Assembly: GCA_026874595.1 (NCBI GenBank)
Contig: CM049317.1
Coordinates: forward strand, 15,609,382-15,673,381
DNA: 64,000 bases
Reading direction: 5' to 3'
Source of the DNA: Sipunculus nudus
Lineage: Eukaryota; Annelida; Sipuncula; Golfingiida; Sipunculidae
Under the pieces are notes generated by a model. The model was not told the origin of the DNA. It searched no databases and saw only the letters and a list, made by a program, of their open reading frames with translations. Of this stretch, positions 34,990-46,624 are shown in pieces. How positions within the stretch are numbered: position 1 is the first letter of the stretch; the number at the start of each line of letters is the position of its first letter. The position numbers were made by a program, and so were the translations under genes.

Positions 34990-37050
34990 TGGCGCGGTCG
35001 TGTATGTAAACTTGGAAGTCGGAAGCCGGAAGCCGGAAACCAACGAAAGCAGTTTAAAGCATATACAAAATGCTAACGCTTCAATACCGTTTTGTTTTTT
35101 CCCCGATAGAATAAGATCTTTTTTTATCATTCTGTGAAGAATAATAGTTATCCATTGTTTAATCTGAACGTTATGGAAGATTTTGTGCTCGGAAGCCATC
35201 TCGGAAGTTAGTCAGAAGTGCTTGGATGTTATCCAATGTGTATAACTCGGAAGTCACAGAGACGCACTGTGCCCATAATGCAGTTTCATTATAATTATAG
35301 TTGCATGCATATATTAAAATTGCTTATGCATGATTCTGCTTTTAATGGGTGTATAATGCAATACATGATACATAATCGGAAAACTATAAGTTCTAATTTT
35401 TTTTATTTGTAAATTTAATATATATCTCTATATATATATATATATCGTCCGTGTTATTATCGAGTAAAGTGTGATAACGGAAACTCTTCCTATCTCATTA
35501 TACTAGTATATATTTGGATGCTCTCTCAGTGGAGTAAATCACCAATTTATGAATTGGAAAGTAATAAATATAATAATGACATTGCTAGGGAATAAAAAAA
35601 GTAATCTGGAAAAGAAATGAAAATTAAGAGATATTACGTCTGAACGGGCTTGCGCCCTCTATGGATGCACCACTGAATAATAAATATGGTATAATTAACC
35701 CTTGTACGGCATTAAAATACAGTTATAAATTACGATGTCAATCAAAATAAAATATAGTAATATATTTTCCATACGTTGAACAAATATGAAAACTCAATAT
35801 ATCCCAGAAGGTCATCGCTCGAACAAACATACATGTATCATATGCAAAACGAAATGTCTATCAATATGTTAGAGTTCAACGATATTTTAAAAAAATGTTA
35901 CATTTATATCTTAGAAAAGGGATACAACAGTCCAGATAATATATAACATACTGATACATGTATTATTATAAAATCTGATCGATTTACGAATTTAAGCAAA
36001 TATTTTTTAAAACTAAAATTAATTCTTTTTCAAGTTTTTGACTCTTTCTTTCAAACTTTATCAGTCTCGATATTTATATTATATTAATTTCACTCCTAAT
36101 GTTTCAACATCACATTTCAACTTCAAATATATGGATATTTATTAATATATTAAAGTATGTTTGCAACTGATTGCATGATAAGGGCATATAACCAGAATGT
36201 GCACCCTTCAACTTCATATTACTGTACGATTACAAGGATCTCGATAAGAAAGTACAATTTTGTTTATATAATATATATATAAATGCAACCGGACCATGAA
36301 ATGTAAAATATAATTTGGCATAAAAAAGTATTACATAAGAGATAAGAGTCTAAGAGATTCATAATACTGATGAATTTTTTTGGTCAATGGAAGAGGAAAA
36401 TGTTTTTCAATTTATACATTAAAAATAAAATATTTTGTTCGAAACAACTTGTAAAAACATTAACTGGACGGTTTTTTGGTTCTGTCAAATTTTTTTTAAT
36501 CTCTATGATATTATCAGGGTGATTTTTATAGGGGCACATGTATAAAATATTATCAAAACCTTTATTTTTCTCATGTTTCTATCAACATAAAATGCGGTAA
36601 CAGCGTAAAATATTGATGAGTTAAAATAATCTTGTTTTACACAATGAAATAAAATATCAATATAATATATTATTTAAAAAAAAAAAACAGCATCATGAAT
36701 GTTACAAAACAGATTGAATTTATGAAAAATACATGATACTGAAGAAACTGAAAATGCTTGACACGTTTGCTGACGATTTGATGACCAGTGCATTTGCCAT
36801 TACTGGCTTCCGAGTTTTACACATTTGGACCATAACCGGGCATTTCCGAGCAAAAAATAGTCATTAACTTCGGATGGATAACTTTGATTATTTTACATGA
36901 TGATAGAAAAGACCTTATTCTATCAAATAAAAATAAAAAAGGTACTTTCCATTGATGTAGTAGCATTTAAATTATGCTTCGATCAATGCTTTAAAAAAGT
37001 CCTTGCTTCCGACTTCGGACTTCCGAGTTTTACACATAGCCGTTTGGAAA
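34990..37050. mobile_element. Foldback-like element with ~280-bp inverted arms
   Basis: The left arm (about 35,000-35,290) and the reverse complement of the right arm (about 36,770-37,040) align along their length. Shared blocks include GATAGAATAAG, AGTTATCCAT, TGCTCGGAA, AATGTGTA..ACTCGGAAG and AACTYGGAAGTCGGAAG. The CGGAAG motif is repeated within each arm. The 1.5-kb middle is very AT-rich and has no coding frame. This fits a non-autonomous DNA element or foldback. The arms are clearly diverged, so it is old. The exact ends and target duplication were not resolved. Confidence 0.65.
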
Positions 37051-37462
37051 TCCCCTACCGGAAGTTATGATTCTCCCGCTGACAGACGTGGAGACGAGTT
37101 TTTCGAGTAAAACCAGCCTCAGAATTAAAAACTGCTGCACGTTTACACGTAAGTCAACCGTGGATGTAATAATTATTATTTTCCCCAACAGAATAACGTC
37201 ACTTTATGTCTTAACTCAGGAAAATGACAGTTCGAGAAGTGGATGAAAATGAAAAAGTAGTGTCAGAAATGGCGTGCACATCTGCACATACTAGAATTGA
37301 TGCGAACCCAATAGCTTGTACTGTCACCCCATCGTCTTCAGTTCATCTAAAATCGACGTTTGGGGTGACAAGCTGTCGCTACATAGCTTCACATAGCAAT
37401 TTCCCGAATCCAAAGTAAACTGGTAATGTATGTCCTTTATAAATATATCTGGATACTTTTAA

Positions 37463-37470
37463 ATGATATA
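37463..37470. repeat. Left 8-bp target duplication of the MITE
   Basis: ATGATATA, repeated at 37,899-37,906. Confidence 0.85.
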
Positions 37471-37898
37471 TAGGGCACGGTATCGGTCAGCTTATTCAGG
37501 TACAATACGTATTGCGATATACTTAAAGCGATACCCGATAAGTATTGACGATACGCTTCATTTTTCTTTTTGTATCATTTCTGATAAAAAGCTCTGTGAA
37601 TAAAATATTTCGTAAACATATAAAAAGAGTAATATTATTCCATTAGTGTCATGGAAATACCAAGAACTGTATATACATTCCTTATCCAGTTGATCATGTG
37701 AGTATACGTGATCTACTTTAAGACAAAGAAGTTCAATTACGGAAATAAAAAGCATCTTAAGCTTAATAAATAACTCAGATTATAATTAAGGTTGGGGTTG
37801 TATGGCTTGTATCTATATTTGCGAGCTGTTTTTATATTTCATCGATCGATGTGGCGTATCGATATGTATCGATATATCGATATATTGATACAGCCCTA
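37471..37898. mobile_element. hAT-type MITE
   Basis: The 428-bp element begins TAGGGCACGGTATCG and ends GATACAGCCCTA, whose reverse complement is TAGGGCTGTATC. A perfect 8-bp duplication, ATGATATA, lies on both sides, as made by hAT transposases. The right end is a dense cluster of TATCGATA motifs. No protein is encoded. It lies in the intron between exons A and B. Confidence 0.85.
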
Positions 37899-38326
37899 AT
37901 GATATATAGATAGAATGAAATGATAAATATCTAACGTAGACCAAATCTTCGACTGCTTTCTAAAAATAGTTCGGATTCTTCTTTAAAAATCACTAGAGGA
38001 AATCTTTAAATAAATGTTATTTTGTATTCTGGAGTAACTGCCCGGATGAACTCAACATTTTTTTCGCCAACTTCATGTTTATCATGCGTGCCGCAGCAAG
38101 TCGGTAGCAGTTTCTGAAATGCTTCAAGGGCAAAATATCGTGGAGGTCGCTTCCGGGCCATCCATGAAACATCGTCTGCCTCAGCTGATAAGCTGATCAC
38201 GTGATTACGTTAATTTCTTTCCTGTCAGATTGATTGTCCAAATAGTCTACACGGGACTGGATTTTCAGACATTATGCTTTCTTCTGCCAGTAACTCTCTT
38301 TAACCTTTTTCTTTATATATAATGTG

Positions 38327-38329
<3 letters not shown>

Positions 38330-38376
<47 letters not shown>

Positions 38377-38400
38377 ATATGTGTGTGTATGTATATATAT
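38330..38400. repeat. (TA)n microsatellite with (GT) interruption
   Basis: TA arrays with a short GTGTGTATG break. A (GA)n patch follows at 38,446-38,462. Confidence 0.9.
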
Positions 38401-38641
38401 AAACTATGTATTCCTCAATAAATCATACATTTATTCAAATAAATGAGAGAGAGAGAGAGATAGACAGACAGAGAGACAGACAATGAGGATGGATATTTCA
38501 TAAGATGTTCTGTCCGTTCACCGGATATATGCTGAATTTTCTTAATAAACACTTCTCATCGTAGTCAATTCAGGGCGCAACATTTAATTAAAAAGAAGAA
38601 GAAAAACCGTATGAAAATCAAATGAATGATAATTTTGTTAC

Positions 38642-38807
38642 CTAGCCATGCATAGGGTTTGTTAGTTGGCGTAGGGTTAGGGTAGCAGCGGTTCTCGAAT
38701 GGATGACACTCTGACCCCGGAGGGCAGGACCCATTGTCACATGGGTCAGTCTGTCCAATAGCAGAGCCGCAAATGGCCGTTGCTAGGATGATGAGTAAGG
38801 CAACCAT
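38642..38807 (-). CDS. Sphingomyelinase C-like, signal-peptide exon A
   Basis: Encodes 55 residues plus one base: a classic signal peptide (M, then VALLIILATAICGSAIG, cleavage likely before QTDPC) and a small four-cysteine module spaced C-x4-C-x5-C-x6-C, like a short EGF or follistatin-N fold. The exon ends CTAG|GTAAC, phase 1. The leftover G joins the GT at the start of exon B to make Gly, giving AWLG-EAP. The ATG follows an acceptor (TGTATTTGCAG|G) by one base, so a non-coding first exon must lie further right. The protein is predicted to be secreted. Confidence 0.85.
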
Positions 38808-38809
38808 CC

Positions 38810-41800
38810 TGCAAATACAAATACACAGTCAGTTAAAAAGGATCATGTGTAACCTTTGCATTATAAGGTACTTACACGTCACACGGGCGCGGATTTTTAG
38901 GTGGCGCAGATGACGCACCCCCTCTTTTCGACCTGAAATATCTGGGAAATATACAGACCTGTCAGGCCGACAGTAATTTCATTTTCTATTTAAAACGTTA
39001 TTCCATGCCTCTATAGATGTATAGTTCTGTTGCGGAAGTTTTTATTCCGGCTCAAAACAGTAAAAATCTGCGACGTTCAATAAACCATACTTCAGTTATA
39101 TAATTTACCGGCAGGTGGTAGTACCTATTCTTATTGTAGCAACCGATGACTCTTATATACGCATAACCAGCTGACCAGTCCAGGAAATAAAGTTCTATAC
39201 GCTTAAGGTCCAACATCATTACCTTATATTATGTCTTGCATCGTCTTTTTCCTTAAACTTCTGCGTGTGAGCATTATAAATAAAACCTACTATGCACTTG
39301 TTTACATCTACACGAAGCTTCATGTGTTATTGAAAAATATCATACAGAATGTACTCTGTGTCCCTATTTCCTACTAACACCGTTATCCCTCCATCGCAAT
39401 CGCTTTCAGTAGCGGTCTAAGTATTGTTTTTACTGGGGGGGGGGGGGGGGGGGGGTTGGCTCATCAAATGTTAAGGCATTGATTATATACGACCTTGCGA
39501 AAGTAAAAGGCATCAGACGCCATTTCTAGACTTCTAGACTTCCAGGAGAAATAGTTATTTTGGTCGAAATAAAAAAAAAAAAATGGTTGCATTTCATCTA
39601 TATATATGATCTAAATAAAGGAGTACAAAATGCCAGCTTGGGACTTTATTTTTTTAAAGTGCTTCAATCAAAATATCATTTTATTACTTTTGATTGTCAG
39701 TGATGAAAAAACAATTATCATTTGATAATTATCATTATCATTATAGAATATTATTAGTCAAGTCGCAGATTTAAAAAGACAAATAAGTGTTGCAAATTCT
39801 TGTGGCACGATTCAGAAGTGTACTAAATCAACTGGACACACGAAATCGATTAATTACGAAAAAAATTGTTAAAGCATAAGAATAACAATAGTTAAGTCAT
39901 GACAATTATTGCTCAAAGCTCCACAAGGTCATGAGCGGCATAACGTTTTATCTTTGGTAATTTGGACTGCCTGTTATGCACATTATTCTGGACGGATTTT
40001 GTTAAAATTTTGTAGAAGGTAGGGATAAGACCCGAGGGACAATTAATTCAAAACGAGTCCAAGTTTGATTTAGATCTTTGCCGGACTTGTGGCTTTTGAG
40101 CACTTTCTTTTTTATACATAAACTTCTCGTTCAGTTTCCATTATATACGTATTATCTAACCAATGACGGAAACCGACGAATTTGTTTCATTAGATGAAGT
40201 CCGTCACGGACAAATGCCCACTGCATTATTATAATCTTTTGTCAAAAGCAATCTTAATACCTTTCTTTTATATAGATTTTAAGATATTATGTTGAAAATG
40301 TGTTTTTCCGAAAATAAGCTTGTCCCCGACGCTTTCGAAAAAGGACTGTACTGTATTTGGCTTACTCTGCGTACATGTCGATTAAAGTGTATTTTTTTTT
40401 AAAGAACAGTTCTTATAACGCCTCTGTGATGGATGTATGAGCGCATTTATCTGCAAGCTGTTAGTAAACACAGCAATGTTGACAAACGGAGAATTGAAGG
40501 TGGTTTTTAAAGATGCACAGTAATTGGACGGTTTCTTGTTTCAAAACGACGTTTGCAAAACTCTTGTTTTCCGGTCATGATACCAGATATCCTTCTTGAA
40601 TGTGTTCAGATTGGTTTGGTTAAGCCCCCCACATGTTATAACCAAGTCTATATAAACAAAACGAACAGCTTGTTGAATGGACGTTTTATAGTTTTTTGGT
40701 AAATAAAATGTTCAATCGATTGTCTTTAGTTAATACACGTCAGTCGTTAGAATATACCCCTTTAAGCGTGAAAACCCACAGAATCGATTCATTAGATTAA
40801 GTCCGTCACGACTAAGTACCCATTGCATTATTATAATTTTTTATTCAATGTAGCTTTAATTGATAGGACAACTATTTGATCACAACCTCAATGTCAAATA
40901 CTTTTAAACGTCTTTATTATTACAATCTTGCAGTCGTGAGACATGACCACAAATTTGTATTCAAACATATGAATGGTATGCTTTGAGAAATATCTAATTG
41001 TGTTTTCTCATAGAAGACCAACATGCAATTTGAGTATGTTATGTAATCTTTCAGTTTGGTTTTGTTCAAGGATTACGGGAGTAGAATTAATTATATAGAC
41101 GCGGACAATAAGGTGATTTCTTTGTAATTGATTGAATCGACTGATCAGGTATATTTCTTTATATTCTTATCTATGTAGTTAATTAAACGATATTCAAAAT
41201 ATTTAATTTCAACAATTCTTTTATTTTATCAATCGACCAAAGTATAAACACTTTGCAACTCTGGGATTTGACTGTCTGGAATATTACTAACATATTGATA
41301 ATATTTCTTCAAGTTACATAATTCAAAGGGATATTTAGTTTCTTTTTATTATATCTGACTTAATTTTATGCGAATCTAACTTAAGAGTACACAGACATTG
41401 TTCCTTATTATTAAAGTCCTTTCCAGCAATGAAAACCCATGAATTTTGAGAGATATTTTTCTAAGGTGAGTTAATATTGAAGAAATTACTGTCAGTAAAT
41501 GTTTCATCCATTCCGGCATTTGTAAATTCAGAAAAAAAATCACCACTCCTCTGAAAATGAGGGAACGAAATTAAACCAATAACTTAGAAAACAGTCTCCA
41601 TTGGAAGGGCGGTCATTGAACCCTTCCATCTTGGGGAGTGACATTTCAATGACGTCACAGTGACCACGCAAATACTTTCCTCAATACCCTAGATGTTTCC
41701 TTATGACGTCATTGATTCTCTTAACTCAGTCGCTCCCACACCTTATTACTATGTCGAAATCGTAAAAAATATCTAATATTGCTTTCTCAGCCTTTTGCAA

Positions 41801-41845
41801 GAATGTAAAACAAGGTAGAGTATGATTTTCATGATATATTCTGTT
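38810..41845. other. No gene recognised
   Basis: A G20 run lies near 39,437. Nothing else beyond AT-rich sequence is supported. If the sphingomyelinase gene has a non-coding first exon, part of this is its first intron. Confidence 0.45.
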
Positions 41846-41852
41846 TTGAACT

Positions 41853-42082
41853 GTCGAGGGGTATAACGCTCGGCTCTCTCCCCTGGCGACCCGGGTTCGA
41901 TCCCCGGAGTCGCCATTAGAGTGGACTGTATTGACCCGTCCAAGGTCGGTGGTTTTCTCCGGTTTCTTCCACCTTAAAAAGACTACCGAACGCCACCGTC
42001 CGAGCCAGGGAGAGTGCCTCGTATTAGTTATCATGACAATTTGTACAATCCATTTATCATAAATAAAATTTATTTATTCTGT
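41853..42082 (+). mobile_element. tRNA-derived SINE, nearly full length
   Basis: The head GAGGGGTATAACGCTCGGC and the perfect B box GGTTCGATCCCCGG resemble a tRNA. The body has CGTCCAAGGTCGGTGGTTTTC...TTTCTTCCACC, similar to the conserved central block of several animal SINEs, then GAGAGTGCCTCGTATTAGTTAT and an AAATAAAATTTATTT tail. It is the same family as 22,917-23,115. Confidence 0.75.
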
Positions 42083-42084
42083 TC

Positions 42085-43497
42085 CATCTCTTCATGCCCA
42101 TTGTTTTTTACGGGAAATTTTTCATTATAGTCCGTTCCGCCATACCCTGTCCATCTTTTTTTCGCGATTACTTTTATTGCGAGGAAAATGCGTAATTAAC
42201 ATTTCTGGAATTAATAATAGCTAACCTTATGTCATTTTCCTGTAAACAATTTAACACCATTTTATGAATAACTTGTCTATTATGTATCAACATCTTGCCA
42301 CCAATCTATGAAACGGCATCGCATGGAAAAGTGATGACGTCATTATTACGTGTCGCACAAAGAGGCACCAACACTAACGGGACCAATAATCAAGAGCTGG
42401 CGACCCCTTTTAACAGAGACTTTTGTTCTCCTCGTGCATGAGCTATGGGAACACAGAACATGTAGAAGTTCTTCATGCAATAGCAGCACATATACAAAAT
42501 ATTGATATTATTTATGTTATCACTGTTTAAATTACGGGTAAAAAATATTTGCCAAAATTGACCCCACCGCACAATATACGTTAAATGCCATTGAACCTAC
42601 AGAAATAATACTGTTCACTTGTGCAGATACGGCGTCTTATACGAAGGTTTTATTTTCGCGATAATTTCCCCTCCGTGAATTTGAAAGCCTCAAAAACGAA
42701 AAATCAGACACAGTATATAAGTAGAGAAACAAAAGCCCAGTGAATCTTATGTCCTATATAATCTCATGGCCTTCACAATAACATTTGTCCTTCTTTAATT
42801 TGTAGCGAATTGAAAATTAACTAACGTTCTAGGTTCTTACCTTACCTTGATAACTTCTAGACTGAGTGTCTGGTAGTTTTTCTGACCAGTCGATGACCAT
42901 ATATGGTTATCGTGAGAGCCCTCCAGGTGCGACCGCGTGCGATACCATGTGACCTTCCCTGTCCATTTCACTGTTGGGTGACAGGTGGCTCCATGGTCAA
43001 GGTCAAGGTCTTGGTATGTTGGTGTAATTTTATTTGTGATATCGTTACTTACCCATAATAGGGCAAAATAATGTCTACGTGATCTGTCTATTTAACAAGG
43101 TAGAAAGGAGACAATATAAGAATCATCTTAAGATATCTTTATAATATAACAAAATGACATTACAATATAAGGATTTTTTATTGCATGAATACTTGGCATA
43201 ATATAAACAAATATGATTTATTTTGAATTTGTTTGAGTTTAAACAATAGGGTTTGAAAATTAGAGTTGCTATTTAGTCTAGAGGACCCATAATTTGCTCA
43301 AACTGCTTATAACCAATAAAAAAAGCAGAGAGTTGATCCAGTCAGCCAATCTAAATCCATGTAGCCTTTTTTCTCGTGCATGTGATTGTCGCCACAGGAT
43401 TCACCGTGTCATTAAAAAAAAAGTAGGCTATTGTTATACACCATGGTTAATACAAATAAATGAGTCAAATCTCTCCCCCTCAAGTATCTCCTCCCCT

Positions 43498-43500
<3 letters not shown>
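42085..43500. other. No coding gene; candidate non-coding 5' exon
   Basis: A strong minus-strand donor, AAG|GTAAG, at 42,845/42,846 could end the missing non-coding first exon of the sphingomyelinase gene. About 150 bp further upstream on that strand lies TCAAGGTCAAGGTC (42,997-43,010), overlapping extended nuclear-receptor half-sites. Both are guesses from single motifs. Confidence 0.2.

Positions 43501-43530
<30 letters not shown>
43501..43530. repeat. (TC)n microsatellite
   Basis: About fifteen CT/TC dinucleotides. Confidence 0.95.
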
Positions 43531-43532
<2 letters not shown>

Positions 43533-44157
43533 ACAATGTATTTCATCTAAGCCCTATTAGACGGCGCGCACACTCTCAATGAGGTTGGGGGGGGGGGGGG
43601 ATAAAAAATATCCTGGCCTTTCTTGTGATACTTATTAGATTATAAAACATAATAAGTAAAATACAATCATGGAATGAATTACGAGGTTTATACAAAGTGT
43701 GTTATGTTGTTACCTTTGATCAGATATTGTTTTAACAAATGTTTGTTCATCTCTCTAAAAGATTACACAAGATTTTTATATGGCATCTTTATATGATATT
43801 GTAGCTGATTGGATTTTGATATTGACTTAAATGTATCAAGATAATTAAGAAGACAATGTCCTTTAACGATGTACATTGTTAATATTTGCGAGGTCATAGC
43901 GGTGTCACGAGTAGGGGGACAAGTATATTTGATAAGCGTGTCTATTATCTTCACAGGTAATATTTGCGTATTGTCTGTAACATCTGCGTACTGCGTATTG
44001 TCTGAGCACCAAGGTGATCGACTGGGAGAAATAATGTTCAAGTCACGCAATGTATACTGTCTCTTTATAAGAGCCATTGATGTTGTATGTCTGGGGGCTT
44101 GGGGAGGACAAGTGGTAGACCTGGTATAACATGAAATTAAAGTAAAGTACATGTTCT

Positions 44158-44312
44158 AGTCCTGTCAATCAAACGTAGGTGATCTCTTTATCATAAGTCC
44201 TGTCAATCAAAACAAGGTGATCTTGTTATCATAGGTCCTGTCAATCAATACAAGGTGATCTCCTTATCATAAGTCCTGTCAGTCAAAACAAGGTGATCTT
44301 GTTATCATAGGA
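44158..44312. repeat. 39-bp tandem repeat, four copies
   Basis: The unit is GTCCTGTCAATCAAAACAAG followed by GTGATCTTGTTATCATAG. Copies alternate between CTCYTTATCATAA and CTTGTTATCATAG endings, so the array is two copies of a 78-bp dimer. Confidence 0.85.
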
Positions 44313-44319
44313 GGAATCG

Positions 44320-46455
44320 GAGGTGTTTCATACGTATTGTAGGTTCAGGTTAATTTAATGATAGAGTAAAACGATAATATTCATGCATATCATACAGGCA
44401 TATACATTACTTATCATGCCGTTTATAGTACGTTAATTAGATGTAGACCACCCAATGGCAAAATTTATTGTTCTTGTGCTGCAAAGTGCATTTACTCGTA
44501 ATGCTCTTGTGAGGACGCTGGTTGGCCGAAAGGCAAAAATTGTCTCAGCTATTACTTTTTCTCGGTGAAAAGTTTGACAGTTTTGTTGTGTGACAAGCTA
44601 ATGGAGCTATTCTTATTTAAAGCAAAACGAAAACGTCGGCTGAAGAAAATTCTCAGTAATCTGTAAAGCCACATGCGGGGGGGGGGGGCAGTGACTGACA
44701 GGTCATGGTTACCAATCGTCTAGGTGATTTGAAATGCCACATTTGATATTCTTTTTTTTTTTACAAAGGGGTGTCTATTGTAATTTTTTTTGTATTTGCA
44801 ACTATATAACAGGATGACGATAGGGTCGTAACCCATATTATGTGAAACGTCAAGATCGCTTCTCCTTCTGGGATACCAAGTTTTCTTGTTTATGATGTAA
44901 GCGACGTTACGTCAAAATAAAACAACTATTTTCAGGGTACAGTATGTGTCTAATAACCCATTTATTTTACAATGTAAACTAGTTCTTAGGTGAGCTTTTG
45001 CAATTTTTTTATAAATATGTTTCCTTACAGACTTTCTGATGCTTTAAAAATACTTTCTTTCTGAGTTCGTTTAGGGTAGATAAAAATACCCCTTTTTTCG
45101 GGGTAAAGAAGAAAAAACTGAATAGAATGCTTCGAATTCTATGGAAATCATTACCCTTCCACCATAGCAATATAAGTTTGCGTTTATTCGTTCATAATGC
45201 CTTTGTAATCAGATAAAGGATACCTATCGACATCGAGATATCGGGTTTGCTTTGTTGACAAAAATAAATATTAATTTTATCGAGAAATATCAGGGTTTTT
45301 TTCTTATGAAGATAACTGTTTATAATTTTTAACGGAAAGGCTGCAATGCCATATAACACAGCAGACCATCAATCAGTTAGCACGCTCACGGAAAAGATTG
45401 AAGAAGGATAGAGAAGACCTTTGTTGGTAACGAAAAACACTAAATGTTCGGGTCCATTTTATTGACAAAATATATGTTATACACCAAATGATGAAAGTAT
45501 CTTATTTTTAACGTTGGGTTTCCTGCTGGGGTTCCGGTGGTGTGTTTTGTTTCATTTGACCAAACCTGTTGGCTCACAGGACGCAGTTCACGATATGTTT
45601 TTATACGCGCAGTGTGCATCTTAAAAGGAATAGTCTGTTCTATTAACCATGCATGTCGTATATTGACTGTTGTTTTCCTGTCACAAAGATTCACACGTTG
45701 ATTTAGTCTTCATGATATTAATATTGGTATGTTATGAACACAACGACGAGACTTTGCAATGGTTCTCTCGAGTTTATTCATTGAAAATGCAAATACACTG
45801 ACTGATTCAAAGACCACGTACATTATATCGAAAAGAAAAAAAAAATAAAATAAAATGGGTATTTGTTTTGCGACCATGAAGCATCGCAATGTGGCATCAT
45901 GGGTCACGTGGGACAAATTAAGACGATAAGGCATACATATTCCCTGGAGTTTCACCTATTGCTGTTACCTGTATCAGGTCCTAGTGTATCATTAATTAAT
46001 ATTACTGATATAATTTAATTAAGTAAAATAACAAACTCTTTTGTTTTCGTAACTGTTAAGAAGCAAAAATTAGTACATAACTTAGTTCGTCACATAAATG
46101 TTGTTTGCTTTCTTAGCAGAATGTTCTTAAAGGCCAAGATTCCGAACATAAAACTGACCACCTTGAACATGAATAAATTTGAATAAATTACCATGTATTA
46201 TACTAAAGCATTATTGAACCGCAGCCATATATAAAATGTTTCCACCTGACACTTGCAAAACCACGTATGAGTTATTGCCGATCATACAACACGATGGTAT
46301 CAAGTCATGTGTAGATGACGTCATTATATAAAGCAGACGAGAAATAAATCTCAGTTTTATCGTCATTTTTTTGCATGGAGTCTTTGTGTAGCAGACGACA
46401 GAACGAATAACTGAAAAACCCGCCAAAACACTCTATGTACATCACGCCGTTGAAG
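44320..46455. other. No gene recognised
   Basis: 3' flank of the cysteine-rich protein gene. A G run lies at about 44,669. No exon was seen. Confidence 0.5.
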
Positions 46456-46460
46456 AGGAT

Positions 46461-46624
46461 CTATTTCCCGATGGCATTTGGCGATTTGACACATCTTGAG
46501 ATTGAAGAAACGCGGTCGCACATTTTCTTCTTGCGCTGTCTGTGTCCACGGACAACTTGGCAACAAAGTGGGCTGCCATCGCTTGCGGTCGGGTTACAAT
46601 CGTTGTTGTCAGTACAAGTGGAGC
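46461..46624 (-). CDS. Cysteine-rich secreted protein, terminal exon
   Basis: 164 nt after acceptor TTCATTGTAG: two bases finishing a split Gly codon, then 53 codons and a TAG stop. Cysteines are spaced C-x5-C-x10-CC-x13-C-x8-C. A basic run, RQRKKK, sits between the CC pair and the next Cys. It joins in phase 1 to the exon at 48,945-49,136. The vicinal CC with flanking Cys mirrors the first exon's pattern, as in proteins with two colipase-like or prohormone-3/ITG-like modules. The family call rests on spacing only. Confidence 0.75.
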
